Source: an uncultured Pseudomonadales bacterium (GTDB lineage Bacteria; Pseudomonadota; Gammaproteobacteria; Pseudomonadales; Porticoccaceae). Taken from it: DNA of 6,894 nucleotides. The stretch lies in NCBI GenBank assembly GCA_937998635.1, contig CALLDA010000217.1:1-6894 (forward strand), in the 5' to 3' direction. The notes below the pieces were generated by a model. The model searched no databases. It had not been told where the DNA came from and saw nothing but the letters and a program-made list of their open reading frames with translations. Positions 1 through 6,265 of this stretch are shown piece after piece (within the stretch, counting starts at the first letter, position 1; each line of letters starts with the position of its first letter). The position numbers and the translations under genes were made by a program.

Positions 1-153
1 GTAAAGATCAAACATAAGGCCTGGATTCCCAACATAAGCGACACACCTGGTGAAAGTTGCCAGAGGCAAAATAGCACTGCTGCCAGGGTTTCCAACGACC
101 CGAGCAATGGCCCAAGTAATGATCCAGGCAATAACGCGGGTTTCGGTAAATAA
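1..153 (+). CDS. C-terminal end of an unidentified protein with an Asn/Ser/Pro/Gly-rich tail (partial)
   Basis: Frame 1 of the plus strand is open from the window edge to a TAA at 151-153, giving the last 50 residues of a protein whose start lies to the left. The final 20 residues (bases 91-150) are low complexity, with the repeated pattern SNDPSNGPSNDPGNN followed by AGFGK. Such tails are common at the ends of exported or surface proteins, but no domain is visible and I do not recognise the family. Its stop lies two bases from the stop of the convergent VOC gene, a spacing typical of real tail-to-tail genes. The opposite strand is also open here (a hydrophobic frame), but that frame follows a TGA and has no ATG before the last few codons in the window, so it is probably the mirror of the repetitive plus-strand codons. 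Coding is therefore likely but not certain. Confidence 0.5.
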   Translation, partial: VKIKHKAWIPNISDTPGESCQRQNSTAARVSNDPSNGPSNDPGNNAGFGK

Positions 154-155
154 AC

Positions 156-560
156 TTAGTCAGGATAAATAATAAATTCGAGCAAATTATCGTCGGGGTC
201 GCGAGTATAAACACTGATACCCATATCCTGGCCGCCATTTCTTCCGCCGAGACGTTCTACAGGACCTTCTTCGATGACAGCATCGAGTTTCGCCAGAGTA
301 TTGTGCAATAAGTCTTCGGAACCATCCCAGACGAAACAAAAGTCGCCACAGCCCGGCTGAGCGCTGTGGCCCCGTAGCGTGAACTTACCCGATTGCCAAA
401 TCTCGGGAGTATGCAAGTTTATTTTATTGTTCCCACAATGGACTGAATAAACCCGGCCACCATAGTCATCACTGATCTTAAAGCCCATGGCCTTGTAGAA
501 GGCAAGCATCTCATCCACCGCCGCCATGGGAATAGCCACATGATCGAAGCCTGTGATCAT
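156..560 (-). CDS. VOC (glyoxalase/bleomycin resistance/dioxygenase fold) family protein
   Basis: A 134-residue single-unit vicinal oxygen chelate protein, the usual length for this group. It opens with FDHVAI (His7), followed by a helix ending LAFYKAMGF. It has the KINLH motif at 46-50 (His50), a second beta-alpha unit starting GCGDFCFVW at 70-78, EEGPVERLGG at 97-106 and the closing strand RDPDDNLLEFIIYP at 120-133 with Glu128. His7, His50 and Glu128 are the likely metal ligands by family analogy. The KINLH and GPVER motifs resemble the subgroup annotated as VOC virulence or dioxygenase-related proteins, whose substrates are mostly unknown. The ATG at 558-560 has an AGAGGAG ribosome binding site eight bases upstream. 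It is the last gene of a probable operon with the DUF1330 gene (50 bp upstream) and the luciferase-like gene. The substrate cannot be inferred. Confidence 0.9.
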   Translation of the reverse strand: MITGFDHVAIPMAAVDEMLAFYKAMGFKISDDYGGRVYSVHCGNNKINLHTPEIWQSGKFTLRGHSAQPGCGDFCFVWDGSEDLLHNTLAKLDAVIEEGPVERLGGRNGGQDMGISVYTRDPDDNLLEFIIYPD

Positions 561-610
561 TTTTAGTGCTCCTCTTTTTTAAGCTACGGCGTCTCCAAGC
601 TACTGCATCT

Positions 611-916
611 TTAGGTCGGCAATACGCCTTCGACACCCTCCACAACATACATGGTCGATACGGTCGATTTATGGCGTAACTTTCGGGCCTCTCGATACTC
701 AGGAGAATCTACCCACTTTCGGGCCTGGTCGATACTTTCAAAGCTCAAAATGACCGTTCTATTGGGTGAGTAACTACCCTCAAATACCTGGGTCTTACCG
801 CCACGGGCAATATATTCGCCACCAAAGGCTTTGACAATGGCAGGTGCCAGCTCTCGGTACTGCGCATAGATATCTGGATCGGTAACTTTTATATCAACGA
901 CAACGTAAGCGGTCAT
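611..916 (-). CDS. DUF1330 domain-containing protein
   Basis: A 101-residue protein that is one DUF1330 domain, a ferredoxin-like dimeric alpha/beta barrel fold. Family features seen are TAYVVVDIKVTDPDIYAQYR at the start, FGGEYIARGGKTQVFEG at 31-47, the strand PNRTVILSFES at 51-61, the helix segment ARKWVDSPEYREARKLR at 65-81, and the closing strand. The start chosen is the ATG at 914-916 because AAAGGAG lies six bases upstream; an in-frame ATG six codons earlier lacks such support and would add an unconserved MLKGDS. The family is cytoplasmic and its biochemical role is not established; relatives of the fold include small monooxygenases and dehalogenase-like proteins. It sits 50 bp from the VOC gene and 104 bp from the luciferase-like gene on the same strand, so it probably belongs to the same transcript. 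Confidence 0.9.
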   Translation of the reverse strand: MTAYVVVDIKVTDPDIYAQYRELAPAIVKAFGGEYIARGGKTQVFEGSYSPNRTVILSFESIDQARKWVDSPEYREARKLRHKSTVSTMYVVEGVEGVLPT

Positions 917-1020
917 ACTGTCTCCTTTAAGCAATTATTATGAAAAGAATACGCGCGGGGCCTCGGCTCCATTGTCGGCGCGCGGTCCGGAAAACTTGTG
1001 CGCAAAAATAGTTTGTCCCA

Positions 1021-1902
1021 CTAAATTTCTGCGCCGGGGAGCACCACGCTATCAGCGTAGGCGTCCAATAATCGAAGCATGTCATCCAGGCTATCAGCGA
1101 AACCGACCAGGATAATTTGAGCCACCCCCAGATCGGCAAAACGCTTGACAGTATCCAGGTCGAGCACACCATCATAGGGCGAAATAGCGATTTCGATATC
1201 ATCAAGACTACGACCATATTCGCCCAACATAGCTTCAAGCTTTTGCAAGCGTTCGGATAGGTTGTCCGGCGTCAGTCGATAACCCATCCAGCCTTGTCCA
1301 AACTCCGCTACTCGTCGCAAAGCTGGGTTACTCTCGCCACCAAAAAACAGTGGTGGATGCGGTCGTTGTACCGGCTTGGGCGATTGCACACATTCCGGGA
1401 GCTGGTAAAAATCACCACTGAAACTGGACACCTCATCGCACCACAGGCTGCGCACCACTTGCAGGTAATCCCGCGTCCGGCTGCCACGATGCTCAAAGGG
1501 CACATTCAATGCACCAAACTCTTCCGCCGACCAGCCCGTACCGACACCCACTACCAGACGCCCGTTTGACAGGACATCGACATCCGCTGCCTGCTTGGCA
1601 AAATAAACCGGATTACGTTGGGGTAAGATCGAGATACCGGTGCCGAGTTTTAATGTGCTGGTGTGGGCCGCAAGAAAGGTCAGCGCGGTAAACGGTTCGA
1701 TAATGCCCGTGTCTGCGCCAAATGGCGGCACACCATCGTCACTGTAAGGGTAGGAGGAAGTGTAGTTTTGAAAATTCACCACATGTTCCGCAGCCCAAAG
1801 ATGGCTAAAGCCCCGCTCTTCTATGGCTTTACCGCTTGTAACAACAAACTCCGGCTGTGAGGCCACGGGTCCGCCAAATAATGTCTGTACACCAAACTTC
1901 AT
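1021..1902 (-). CDS. Luciferase-like monooxygenase (LLM class flavin-dependent oxidoreductase)
   Basis: A 293-residue TIM-barrel protein of the bacterial luciferase-like superfamily, close to the group usually labelled F420-dependent oxidoreductase of the Rv2161c type. Visible signatures are the N-terminal strand MKFGVQT, the AAEHVV segment at 37-42, IEPFTALTFLAAHTSTLKLG at 68-87, LPQRNPVYFAKQAADVDVLS at 93-112, GRLVVGVGTGW at 114-124, and PKPVQRPHPPLFFGG at 175-189. The family transfers hydride or oxygen using reduced FMN or F420. F420 is rare in gammaproteobacteria, so FMN may be the real cofactor; the sequence alone does not settle this. The ATG at 1900-1902 has a GAGG ribosome binding site six bases upstream. 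It leads a probable operon with DUF1330 and VOC genes, separated from the end of sco by 135 bp. It is a soluble cytoplasmic enzyme with an unknown substrate. Confidence 0.9.
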   Translation of the reverse strand: MKFGVQTLFGGPVASQPEFVVTSGKAIEERGFSHLWAAEHVVNFQNYTSSYPYSDDGVPPFGADTGIIEPFTALTFLAAHTSTLKLGTGISILPQRNPVYFAKQAADVDVLSNGRLVVGVGTGWSAEEFGALNVPFEHRGSRTRDYLQVVRSLWCDEVSSFSGDFYQLPECVQSPKPVQRPHPPLFFGGESNPALRRVAEFGQGWMGYRLTPDNLSERLQKLEAMLGEYGRSLDDIEIAISPYDGVLDLDTVKRFADLGVAQIILVGFADSLDDMLRLLDAYADSVVLPGAEI

Positions 1903-1935
1903 AAACCACCTCTTATTGTTAGTGTTGGTCTAGTA

Positions 1936-1955
1936 CTGGAAAATTTTGATTCCAG
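1936..1955. repeat. Small inverted repeat upstream of the luciferase-like gene
   Basis: The sequence CTGGAA-N8-TTCCAG forms a perfect 6-bp dyad with an AT-rich centre containing AAATTTT. There is no T-tract on either side, so it is not a good intrinsic terminator. It lies in the leader of the luciferase-like gene, about 34 bases before the start codon, where a regulator site or leader hairpin is possible. A dyad of this size could also arise by chance. Confidence 0.3.
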
Positions 1956-1961
1956 GGACTC

Positions 1962-1990
1962 AATTTAGCCACCCACATATCTCTTGCTAA
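1962..1990 (-). promoter_or_regulatory. Possible sigma-70 promoter for the luciferase-like/DUF1330/VOC genes
   Basis: Reading the minus strand, TTAGCA (1990-1985) and TAAATT (1967-1962) are separated by 17 bases. Each matches four of six positions of the -35 and -10 consensus. Transcription would begin near 1955, giving a leader of about 53 bases. This is the best match I see in the 135-bp gap, but matches of this quality occur often by chance. Confidence 0.25.
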
Positions 1991-2018
1991 GCCCTGAACC
2001 TAAGTCCTGAATCTAAGT
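1987..2018. repeat. Degenerate 13-bp tandem repeat between sco and the luciferase-like gene
   Basis: Two adjacent 13-base units, CTAAGCCCTGAAC (1987-1999) and CTAAGTCCTGAAT (2000-2012), differ at two positions and are followed by a third partial unit CTAAGT (2013-2018). A separate short repeat CTCTTAA occurs at 2020-2026 and 2035-2041, the latter overlapping the sco stop codon. The block lies just downstream of sco and upstream of the possible promoter. Its function is unknown; slippage during replication would explain it. Confidence 0.6.
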
Positions 2019-2037
2019 GCTCTTAACTTAAACCCTC

Positions 2038-2718
2038 TTAATCTGCATGGCCCGCCCTAAGCGAGCGCCAGACAACACGTAAACCGCCATGGGCAAAGGG
2101 CGGTCGAAAAAAACCATGCAGCTCGCCCTTAGGATTAACTACAACCAAGTTAGCGCTATGCTGAGGTTCTTGCTGTGTGTCGCTTGAGGACTCCTGGCCT
2201 TCCAGTACCGGACGGTAGGGCACTTTCATCTGACTGGCAAAATTAATTAAATCTGGCATTGCTCCGGTAAGACCCACGAAGTCGGCGTTAAATCGTGTCG
2301 TATAGTCTTTTAAGACCGGCCCTGTATCTCTATCGGGATCGACTGTAACAAACACCACCTGGAAATCAGTTTTTACCGGAGCTTTCAATTCTGCATAGGT
2401 TTTAGCCAGCACCGACATCGTAGCGGGGCAAATATCTCCGCAATGGGTGAAACCGAAAAAAAATACCGTCCAACGGCCTTGCAAACGCTGTCGATTAAAT
2501 ATTTCTCCATCCTGATCTAACAGGGCGAAGTCGAGCAGGGGCTGTGGCTCATCAAGCAACAAAGCACCATAGTCTCGTAATTCATATTTATTCAGTATGC
2601 GCGGTTGGGACAATTTATTTGCCAGCGCGGCGATAGTCACCGCGCTGAATACCAACACGCCAATAACAATCAATCGTATATTACGTTTAGTGTTTTTGTC
2701 ATTCCGGGTGTTTTCCAT
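2038..2718 (-). CDS. sco: SCO1/SenC family copper chaperone for cytochrome c oxidase
   Basis: A 226-residue protein with one N-terminal membrane anchor (about 14-34, after a Lys/Arg-rich start) and a periplasmic thioredoxin-like domain. The Sco copper site is complete: FTHCGDIC gives Cys93 and Cys97 as the Cys-x3-Cys pair, and His187 in HSANLVVVNPKGE is the third ligand. VTVDPDRDT at 124-132 is another Sco signature. Sco proteins deliver copper to, or reduce, the CuA site of oxidase subunit II. A Gln/Glu/Ser-rich stretch (about 173-186) just before His187 looks longer than in many homologues. The ATG overlaps the ctaB stop by one base (TAATG), so translation is probably coupled; only a weak TTGAG ribosome site is present. 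It is the last gene of the assembly operon. No clear terminator follows it. Confidence 0.95.
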   Translation of the reverse strand: MENTRNDKNTKRNIRLIVIGVLVFSAVTIAALANKLSQPRILNKYELRDYGALLLDEPQPLLDFALLDQDGEIFNRQRLQGRWTVFFFGFTHCGDICPATMSVLAKTYAELKAPVKTDFQVVFVTVDPDRDTGPVLKDYTTRFNADFVGLTGAMPDLINFASQMKVPYRPVLEGQESSSDTQQEPQHSANLVVVNPKGELHGFFRPPFAHGGLRVVWRSLRAGHAD

Positions 2719-3644
2719 TAGCTCAACACGCTCTGCTGCATCGCAGTTAAAGATGCTTCAACCAGATAATGATCAATTAACATAATGGCAAATAAGGCCA
2801 ATAGATAAACAATGGAATATTTAAAGGTCGCCATTCCGAGGTCCGGTTTTTTACTGACCATCAACACGATAGCCCAGTACAAAAATCCGCCACCCAGCAC
2901 CAGTGCACCGAGCAAATACATCCAGCCACTCATACCCACCAGCCAGGGCATGATGGTCACAGGAATCAGCACAATGGTGTAAAGCAGAGTATGCAGCTTG
3001 GTATAACGCTCTCCGTGAGTCACGGGCAACATGGGCACATCGGCTTTGGCATATTCTTCTTTGCGATGCAGTGCCAAAGCCCAGAAATGGGGTGGTGTCC
3101 AGATAAAGACGATCAACACCAACAACAGCGCATGGGGGTGAATATCATTGGTCACCGCAGTCCAACCCAGCAAGGGAGGCGCAGCACCGGCAAGACCTCC
3201 AATAACAATATTTTGCGGCGTTGCCCGTTTTAAAAAAACCGTATAGACCACCGCGTAGCCCAGCAGAGAAGCGAGAGTGAGCCAGGCGGTGAGGACGTTG
3301 ATATAAATCACCAGAATAGCCATACCAGCAACGCCTAGTACGGCGGCAAAAATAATCGCCTGGGCCGGCTCAACTCTACCTTGAGCTATAGGTCTATTCA
3401 GCGTTCTGGCCATTTTTAAGTCGATCTGCCGATCGACCAGATGATTTACGGTGGCGGCAGAGCCGGCACTGAGAGCAATACCCAAATTTCCCAGAATCAA
3501 CACATCTATCGGCACCATGCCCGGTACCGCCAGGAACATGCCGATGAGGGAGGTGACAATCATCACCACCACAACCGCCGGTTTACACAGTTCCATAAAA
3601 TCGCGCCAGCCAGGCTGTTCGGTATTTAATTCAACACTAGTCAT
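2718..3644 (-). CDS. ctaB: Protoheme IX farnesyltransferase (heme O synthase)
   Basis: A 308-residue integral membrane prenyltransferase of the UbiA superfamily, of normal length for CtaB/CyoE. It adds a farnesyl group from farnesyl diphosphate to heme B to make heme O, in the cytoplasmic membrane. The first Asp-rich motif is NHLVDRQID at 67-75 (Asn67, Asp71, Asp75), followed by the conserved ARTLNRPIAQG at 79-89. The second conserved region is WTPPHFWALAL at 182-192, followed by KADVPMLPV at 200-208. About eight or nine hydrophobic segments are spread along the chain. The start codon overlaps the end of ctaA by 8 bp, with GGAAG about nine bases upstream, and the stop overlaps the start of sco by 1 bp. 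With ctaA next to it, its product heme O is the substrate for heme A synthesis. cyoE is an equivalent name. Confidence 0.97.
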   Translation of the reverse strand: MTSVELNTEQPGWRDFMELCKPAVVVVMIVTSLIGMFLAVPGMVPIDVLILGNLGIALSAGSAATVNHLVDRQIDLKMARTLNRPIAQGRVEPAQAIIFAAVLGVAGMAILVIYINVLTAWLTLASLLGYAVVYTVFLKRATPQNIVIGGLAGAAPPLLGWTAVTNDIHPHALLLVLIVFIWTPPHFWALALHRKEEYAKADVPMLPVTHGERYTKLHTLLYTIVLIPVTIMPWLVGMSGWMYLLGALVLGGGFLYWAIVLMVSKKPDLGMATFKYSIVYLLALFAIMLIDHYLVEASLTAMQQSVLS

Positions 3645-4701
3645 CCGAAATTTCTTCCACTGGTTTAGTCGCTACCCAGATTTTTACGCCGAGTGTCACC
3701 AGACTCAGCATCAAAAGCGAGGCCCCGGCATTATGCAAAACTGCTACTAGCAAAGGAATGGCCAGCAACACATTGCTAATGCCAAGCCCCACCTGTACCA
3801 GCAGCATGCCAAAGATGATAATTGCCATACGATTTACTCGGCGATCACCGACAAAAAATAGCGCTAGACAAAACCCCGATAAATACAGAAAAGTCACCAG
3901 CGCACCAACTCGATGAACCCAGTGTATCGCAACCCGAGCGTCACTGGTCATCAAGCCGCCCAGATAGTTAGGGCCGACACTCTGCAATATATTAAAGCCT
4001 TCTCTCAGGTTCATTGACGGCAACCATTGCTCCTGACAGCGGGGAAAATCGCTACAGGCAAAGGCCCCATAGTTAGAGCTCAACCAACCACCCAGCGCAA
4101 TTTGCATAAACAATATGACAACCCCACCGATCAACCAGGGCTTGAATGTGTTGAGCTTGTGCCAGGTGCTTGCAGTGAGTACCCAGGGCTGGTCACGAAG
4201 CCGCAAAGCTAACAACCAGATCAGAGAAAATATGCTCACGCCACCCAGCAGGTGCAAGGTCACAACCTGTGGCCATAACTTCAAAGTCACGGTCCACATA
4301 CCGAACAGTCCCTGCCAAACCACCAGGAACAAGAGCAGCAATGGCAGACGAAACGGAAACTTTTTAGTGTCTCGGTTGCGCCAGGCCAGTACCGCCAGGC
4401 AAATAATGATCAAACCCAGGCTGCTGGCAAAATAGCGGTGCACCATCTCTGGCCAGGTTTTATCCAGCTCAACAACAGCGTCGGGAAAACGCTCTTCAGC
4501 TCGGGCAATTTCGTGGGCTTCATCGGGCCACATCAGGTGCCCATAGCAACCCGGCCAATCGGGACACCCGAGACCCGCGTCAACCAGCCGAGTAAAGGCA
4601 CCCAATACCACCACAGTGGCGGCAACTACGGTGGCCAGCAAGGCTAGCCGATAAGCCCTTACAAAGCGTTTTTCAAGTATGTCCTTTCTAGAGTCCCGCA
4701 T
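3637..4701 (-). CDS. ctaA: Heme A synthase (COX15/CtaA family)
   Basis: A 354-residue membrane protein with about eight transmembrane helices in two similar four-helix halves. It oxidises the C8 methyl of heme O to a formyl group to give heme A. Expected residues are present: FTRLVDAGLGCPDWPGC with the Cys46/Cys52 pair, EMVHR with Glu85 and His88, His150 in VTLHLLGG, and in the second half the Cys216/Cys222 pair (ACSDFPRC), His260/His263 (IHWVHR) and His323 (VLHNAGA). The paired His residues are the heme ligands in the family. Having Cys pairs in both halves fits the proteobacterial type. The ATG at 4699-4701 has AAGGGGAG upstream. The 3' end overlaps ctaB by 8 bp, so the two heme-modifying enzymes are probably made together. 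Membrane helices 1 (about 18-38) and 2 (about 90-106) flank the first periplasmic Cys loop. Confidence 0.96.
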   Translation of the reverse strand: MRDSRKDILEKRFVRAYRLALLATVVAATVVVLGAFTRLVDAGLGCPDWPGCYGHLMWPDEAHEIARAEERFPDAVVELDKTWPEMVHRYFASSLGLIIICLAVLAWRNRDTKKFPFRLPLLLLFLVVWQGLFGMWTVTLKLWPQVVTLHLLGGVSIFSLIWLLALRLRDQPWVLTASTWHKLNTFKPWLIGGVVILFMQIALGGWLSSNYGAFACSDFPRCQEQWLPSMNLREGFNILQSVGPNYLGGLMTSDARVAIHWVHRVGALVTFLYLSGFCLALFFVGDRRVNRMAIIIFGMLLVQVGLGISNVLLAIPLLVAVLHNAGASLLMLSLVTLGVKIWVATKPVEEISDD

Positions 4702-4732
4702 AACAACTCCCCTTGCTCACAACGTTTGCACT

Positions 4733-5353
4733 TTAAGGTTCAGGGGAATATCTAAGAAGATGCCGAAGATCGGCCAACATATCGCTGCCGTCATGATCTG
4801 GCGTGTAGTACATCATCATCTCGCCATTCTGATCGACCACAAACAAACGCGCGCTGTCAGCACGCCAATCGGCATTGGTGGCTGCCAACAGGGCGGCAAA
4901 TTGACCGTAATCAGCATCAACTACCTTGAGGTAAACATGCTCTTCCTGTAAAAAAGCCAGGCTAGCTTCACTCAAAGGTTCACCCAGGTTGAGTAACACG
5001 CGGTTCACACGGTGAGCTTTTTTATCAAGCCGGATGTGGACCTGGCGAGAAGCATAAAGCATATCTTTACACGCCTGGTCGCAGCCGTGAACGACGGGTA
5101 ATACCAGGCGCCATCTGGGCTCAATTTCACCCCACCGCCAGGGCTCGCCATCCTGTGTGGAGGATAAATCAGCCATTGGAGCCGTTGGGATCAACAAGGT
5201 CCCTTTATTACTGGTACCTAGCATCGCTAATAAACGAGCCTTCTCTTCTTCGTTGCTCGGCATCATCACAAAGCCACCGATAAACACACCAGCAACCATT
5301 ATGATAATGAGCCACAGCTGCAGTTTGCCGCGATTACTGCTGGTTTCAGCCAT
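4733..5353 (-). CDS. Membrane-anchored Sco-like/thioredoxin-fold protein of the oxidase assembly operon
   Basis: A 206-residue protein with one N-terminal membrane segment (about 11-31) and a periplasmic domain. It occupies the position of the uncharacterised gene between SURF1 and COX15 in Pseudomonas-type clusters. It lines up with the Sco of this window: Trp81 and the pair Cys91/Cys95 (HGCDQACKDM) match Trp83 and Cys93/Cys97 with the same ten-residue spacing, and DSARLFVVDQNGE at 166-178 matches HSANLVVVNPKGE. A QDGE motif before Trp81 matches Sco DQDGE. The Sco copper-ligand His is Asp166 here, so Sco-type copper binding by two Cys and one His is unlikely. A role as a thiol reductant or a modified copper carrier for oxidase assembly is inferred, not shown. 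The ATG at 5351-5353 has an AGGA ribosome site seven bases upstream. The gene lies 31 bp before ctaA and 51 bp after SURF1. Confidence 0.88.
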   Translation of the reverse strand: MAETSSNRGKLQLWLIIIMVAGVFIGGFVMMPSNEEEKARLLAMLGTSNKGTLLIPTAPMADLSSTQDGEPWRWGEIEPRWRLVLPVVHGCDQACKDMLYASRQVHIRLDKKAHRVNRVLLNLGEPLSEASLAFLQEEHVYLKVVDADYGQFAALLAATNADWRADSARLFVVDQNGEMMMYYTPDHDGSDMLADLRHLLRYSPEP

Positions 5354-5404
5354 GTTTTTTCCTGTTCTATTTTGCTGGATTAATTTTAGCGCTCAGGTAG
5401 TTAA

Positions 5405-6223
5405 TCACTGGCTATCCTGCCGGTTTCGACCGAGCAATTCCGCCAGGTTGGAGTTGGCAAACAACATCAACACCAGCAAGGCCAGAGCCATTAAAAACCA
5501 CTGCACGGCGTAGCCGATATGCTTTTCCGGCATGACGTTCACCACAGCCCACCCGGTCTCGAGTACCAAACCCTGTTTAATCGCCCCGGAGCTGAACATT
5601 GTCTCATTATCGATATAAGCATCATCCACAACACGCAATACATAGGGAAAAATTTCGTGACCCAAGTGCTTTGATAACTTCTCAAAATCAATCGCTTGAA
5701 TAACCAGGGGCCAGTCGCCCTTCGTCCACACCTCTTCTTTCAGGACGATGCTCTTACCCGGACTACGATACAAATAACCGCTAACCAGCCCCGGTGACGG
5801 TGCCGGCACCTCGGGCAGCACACTGCGATCATAGCCTCCAGGCAGCCAGCCTCGGTTCACCAATAACCAATGTCCCAAGCCAGTAACATTTGGTTTTAAA
5901 AGGTTTAATATTTCATAACCCGCGCGTCCATGGCGAACTCTGTTGTCTAGTAACAACACTTTGTCATCATCAAAGTCGCCAATAGCCGTAACATTTCTAA
6001 ATTGATTTTCGGTCTCGCCGATAAGCGTCTCAAAAGCCACTGGCTCAGCCTCTATGCGCTCCTTCTGGGCGGCCAATATATCTCGCTTTTGCTCTGCTCT
6101 TTGCAACTGCCACACGCCCAATGAAACCGTGACCGGTAAAAAAATCAGTGCAAAAACCAGCAGTTTTTTATTCCATTGCCAATGGAATAAAACTGCCTGC
6201 TGAGAGTCCTGCGGGCTATTCAT
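5405..6223 (-). CDS. surf1: SURF1 family cytochrome c oxidase assembly protein
   Basis: A 272-residue protein with the SURF1 layout: a membrane helix near the start (about 20-38), a large periplasmic domain and a second helix near the end (about 240-256). Family motifs are LGVWQLQRAEQKRDIL at 35-50, LLDNRVRHGRAGYEIL at 91-106, WLLVNRGWLPGG at 119-130, and PEKHIGYAVQWFLMALAL at 232-249. His235 of that last motif corresponds to the residue implicated in heme binding in bacterial SURF1 (known for the family, not shown here). SURF1 is thought to help insert heme A into oxidase subunit I. It is the first gene of the minus-strand assembly operon. The ATG at 6221-6223 has no convincing Shine-Dalgarno sequence, and no better ATG lies upstream; the divergent DUF2909 gene begins 42 bp away. 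Confidence 0.95.
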   Translation of the reverse strand: MNSPQDSQQAVLFHWQWNKKLLVFALIFLPVTVSLGVWQLQRAEQKRDILAAQKERIEAEPVAFETLIGETENQFRNVTAIGDFDDDKVLLLDNRVRHGRAGYEILNLLKPNVTGLGHWLLVNRGWLPGGYDRSVLPEVPAPSPGLVSGYLYRSPGKSIVLKEEVWTKGDWPLVIQAIDFEKLSKHLGHEIFPYVLRVVDDAYIDNETMFSSGAIKQGLVLETGWAVVNVMPEKHIGYAVQWFLMALALLVLMLFANSNLAELLGRNRQDSQ

Positions 6224-6265
6224 CTATGGTTAAATCAACACTCTTTTATTACGGGGTATAAAACG
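6224..6265. promoter_or_regulatory. Divergent intergenic region between SURF1 and DUF2909 genes
   Basis: Only 42 bases separate the two start codons. The assembly operon needs a promoter in or near this region, because a terminator follows coxC and the DUF2909 gene lies in between on the other strand. I see no strong -35/-10 pair. A minus-strand TACAAT about 70 bases before the SURF1 start, inside the DUF2909 gene, is a candidate -10 with a poor -35. On the plus strand, GGGGT at 6253-6257 is a weak ribosome site for DUF2909. Confidence 0.35.

Noticed and set aside
8..238. Minus-strand open frame with a start inside the VOC gene
   Set aside because: It overlaps the well-supported VOC gene in another frame, has no family features, and has an odd Cys/Trp-rich composition, so it is a shadow.
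951..983. CGCGCG repeats that could form a hairpin between the LLM and DUF1330 genes
   Set aside because: The stem is only about six bases with a loop of about 21, and the following bases hold only a broken T-run; too weak to call a terminator.
927..1238. Minus-strand open frame across the 3' end of the luciferase-like gene
   Set aside because: It overlaps the LLM gene out of frame and encodes no recognisable domain; the LLM frame has clear family motifs.
3441..3750. Plus-strand open frames opposite ctaB and ctaA, rich in His and Thr
   Set aside because: They are antisense mirrors of membrane-protein codons (ATG/GTG/GTC giving CAT/CAC/GAC) and have no ribosome site or family match.
6257..6262. 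TATAAA just upstream of the DUF2909 start as a -10 element
   Set aside because: It would place the transcription start at or after the ATG and has no matching -35 at the right distance.
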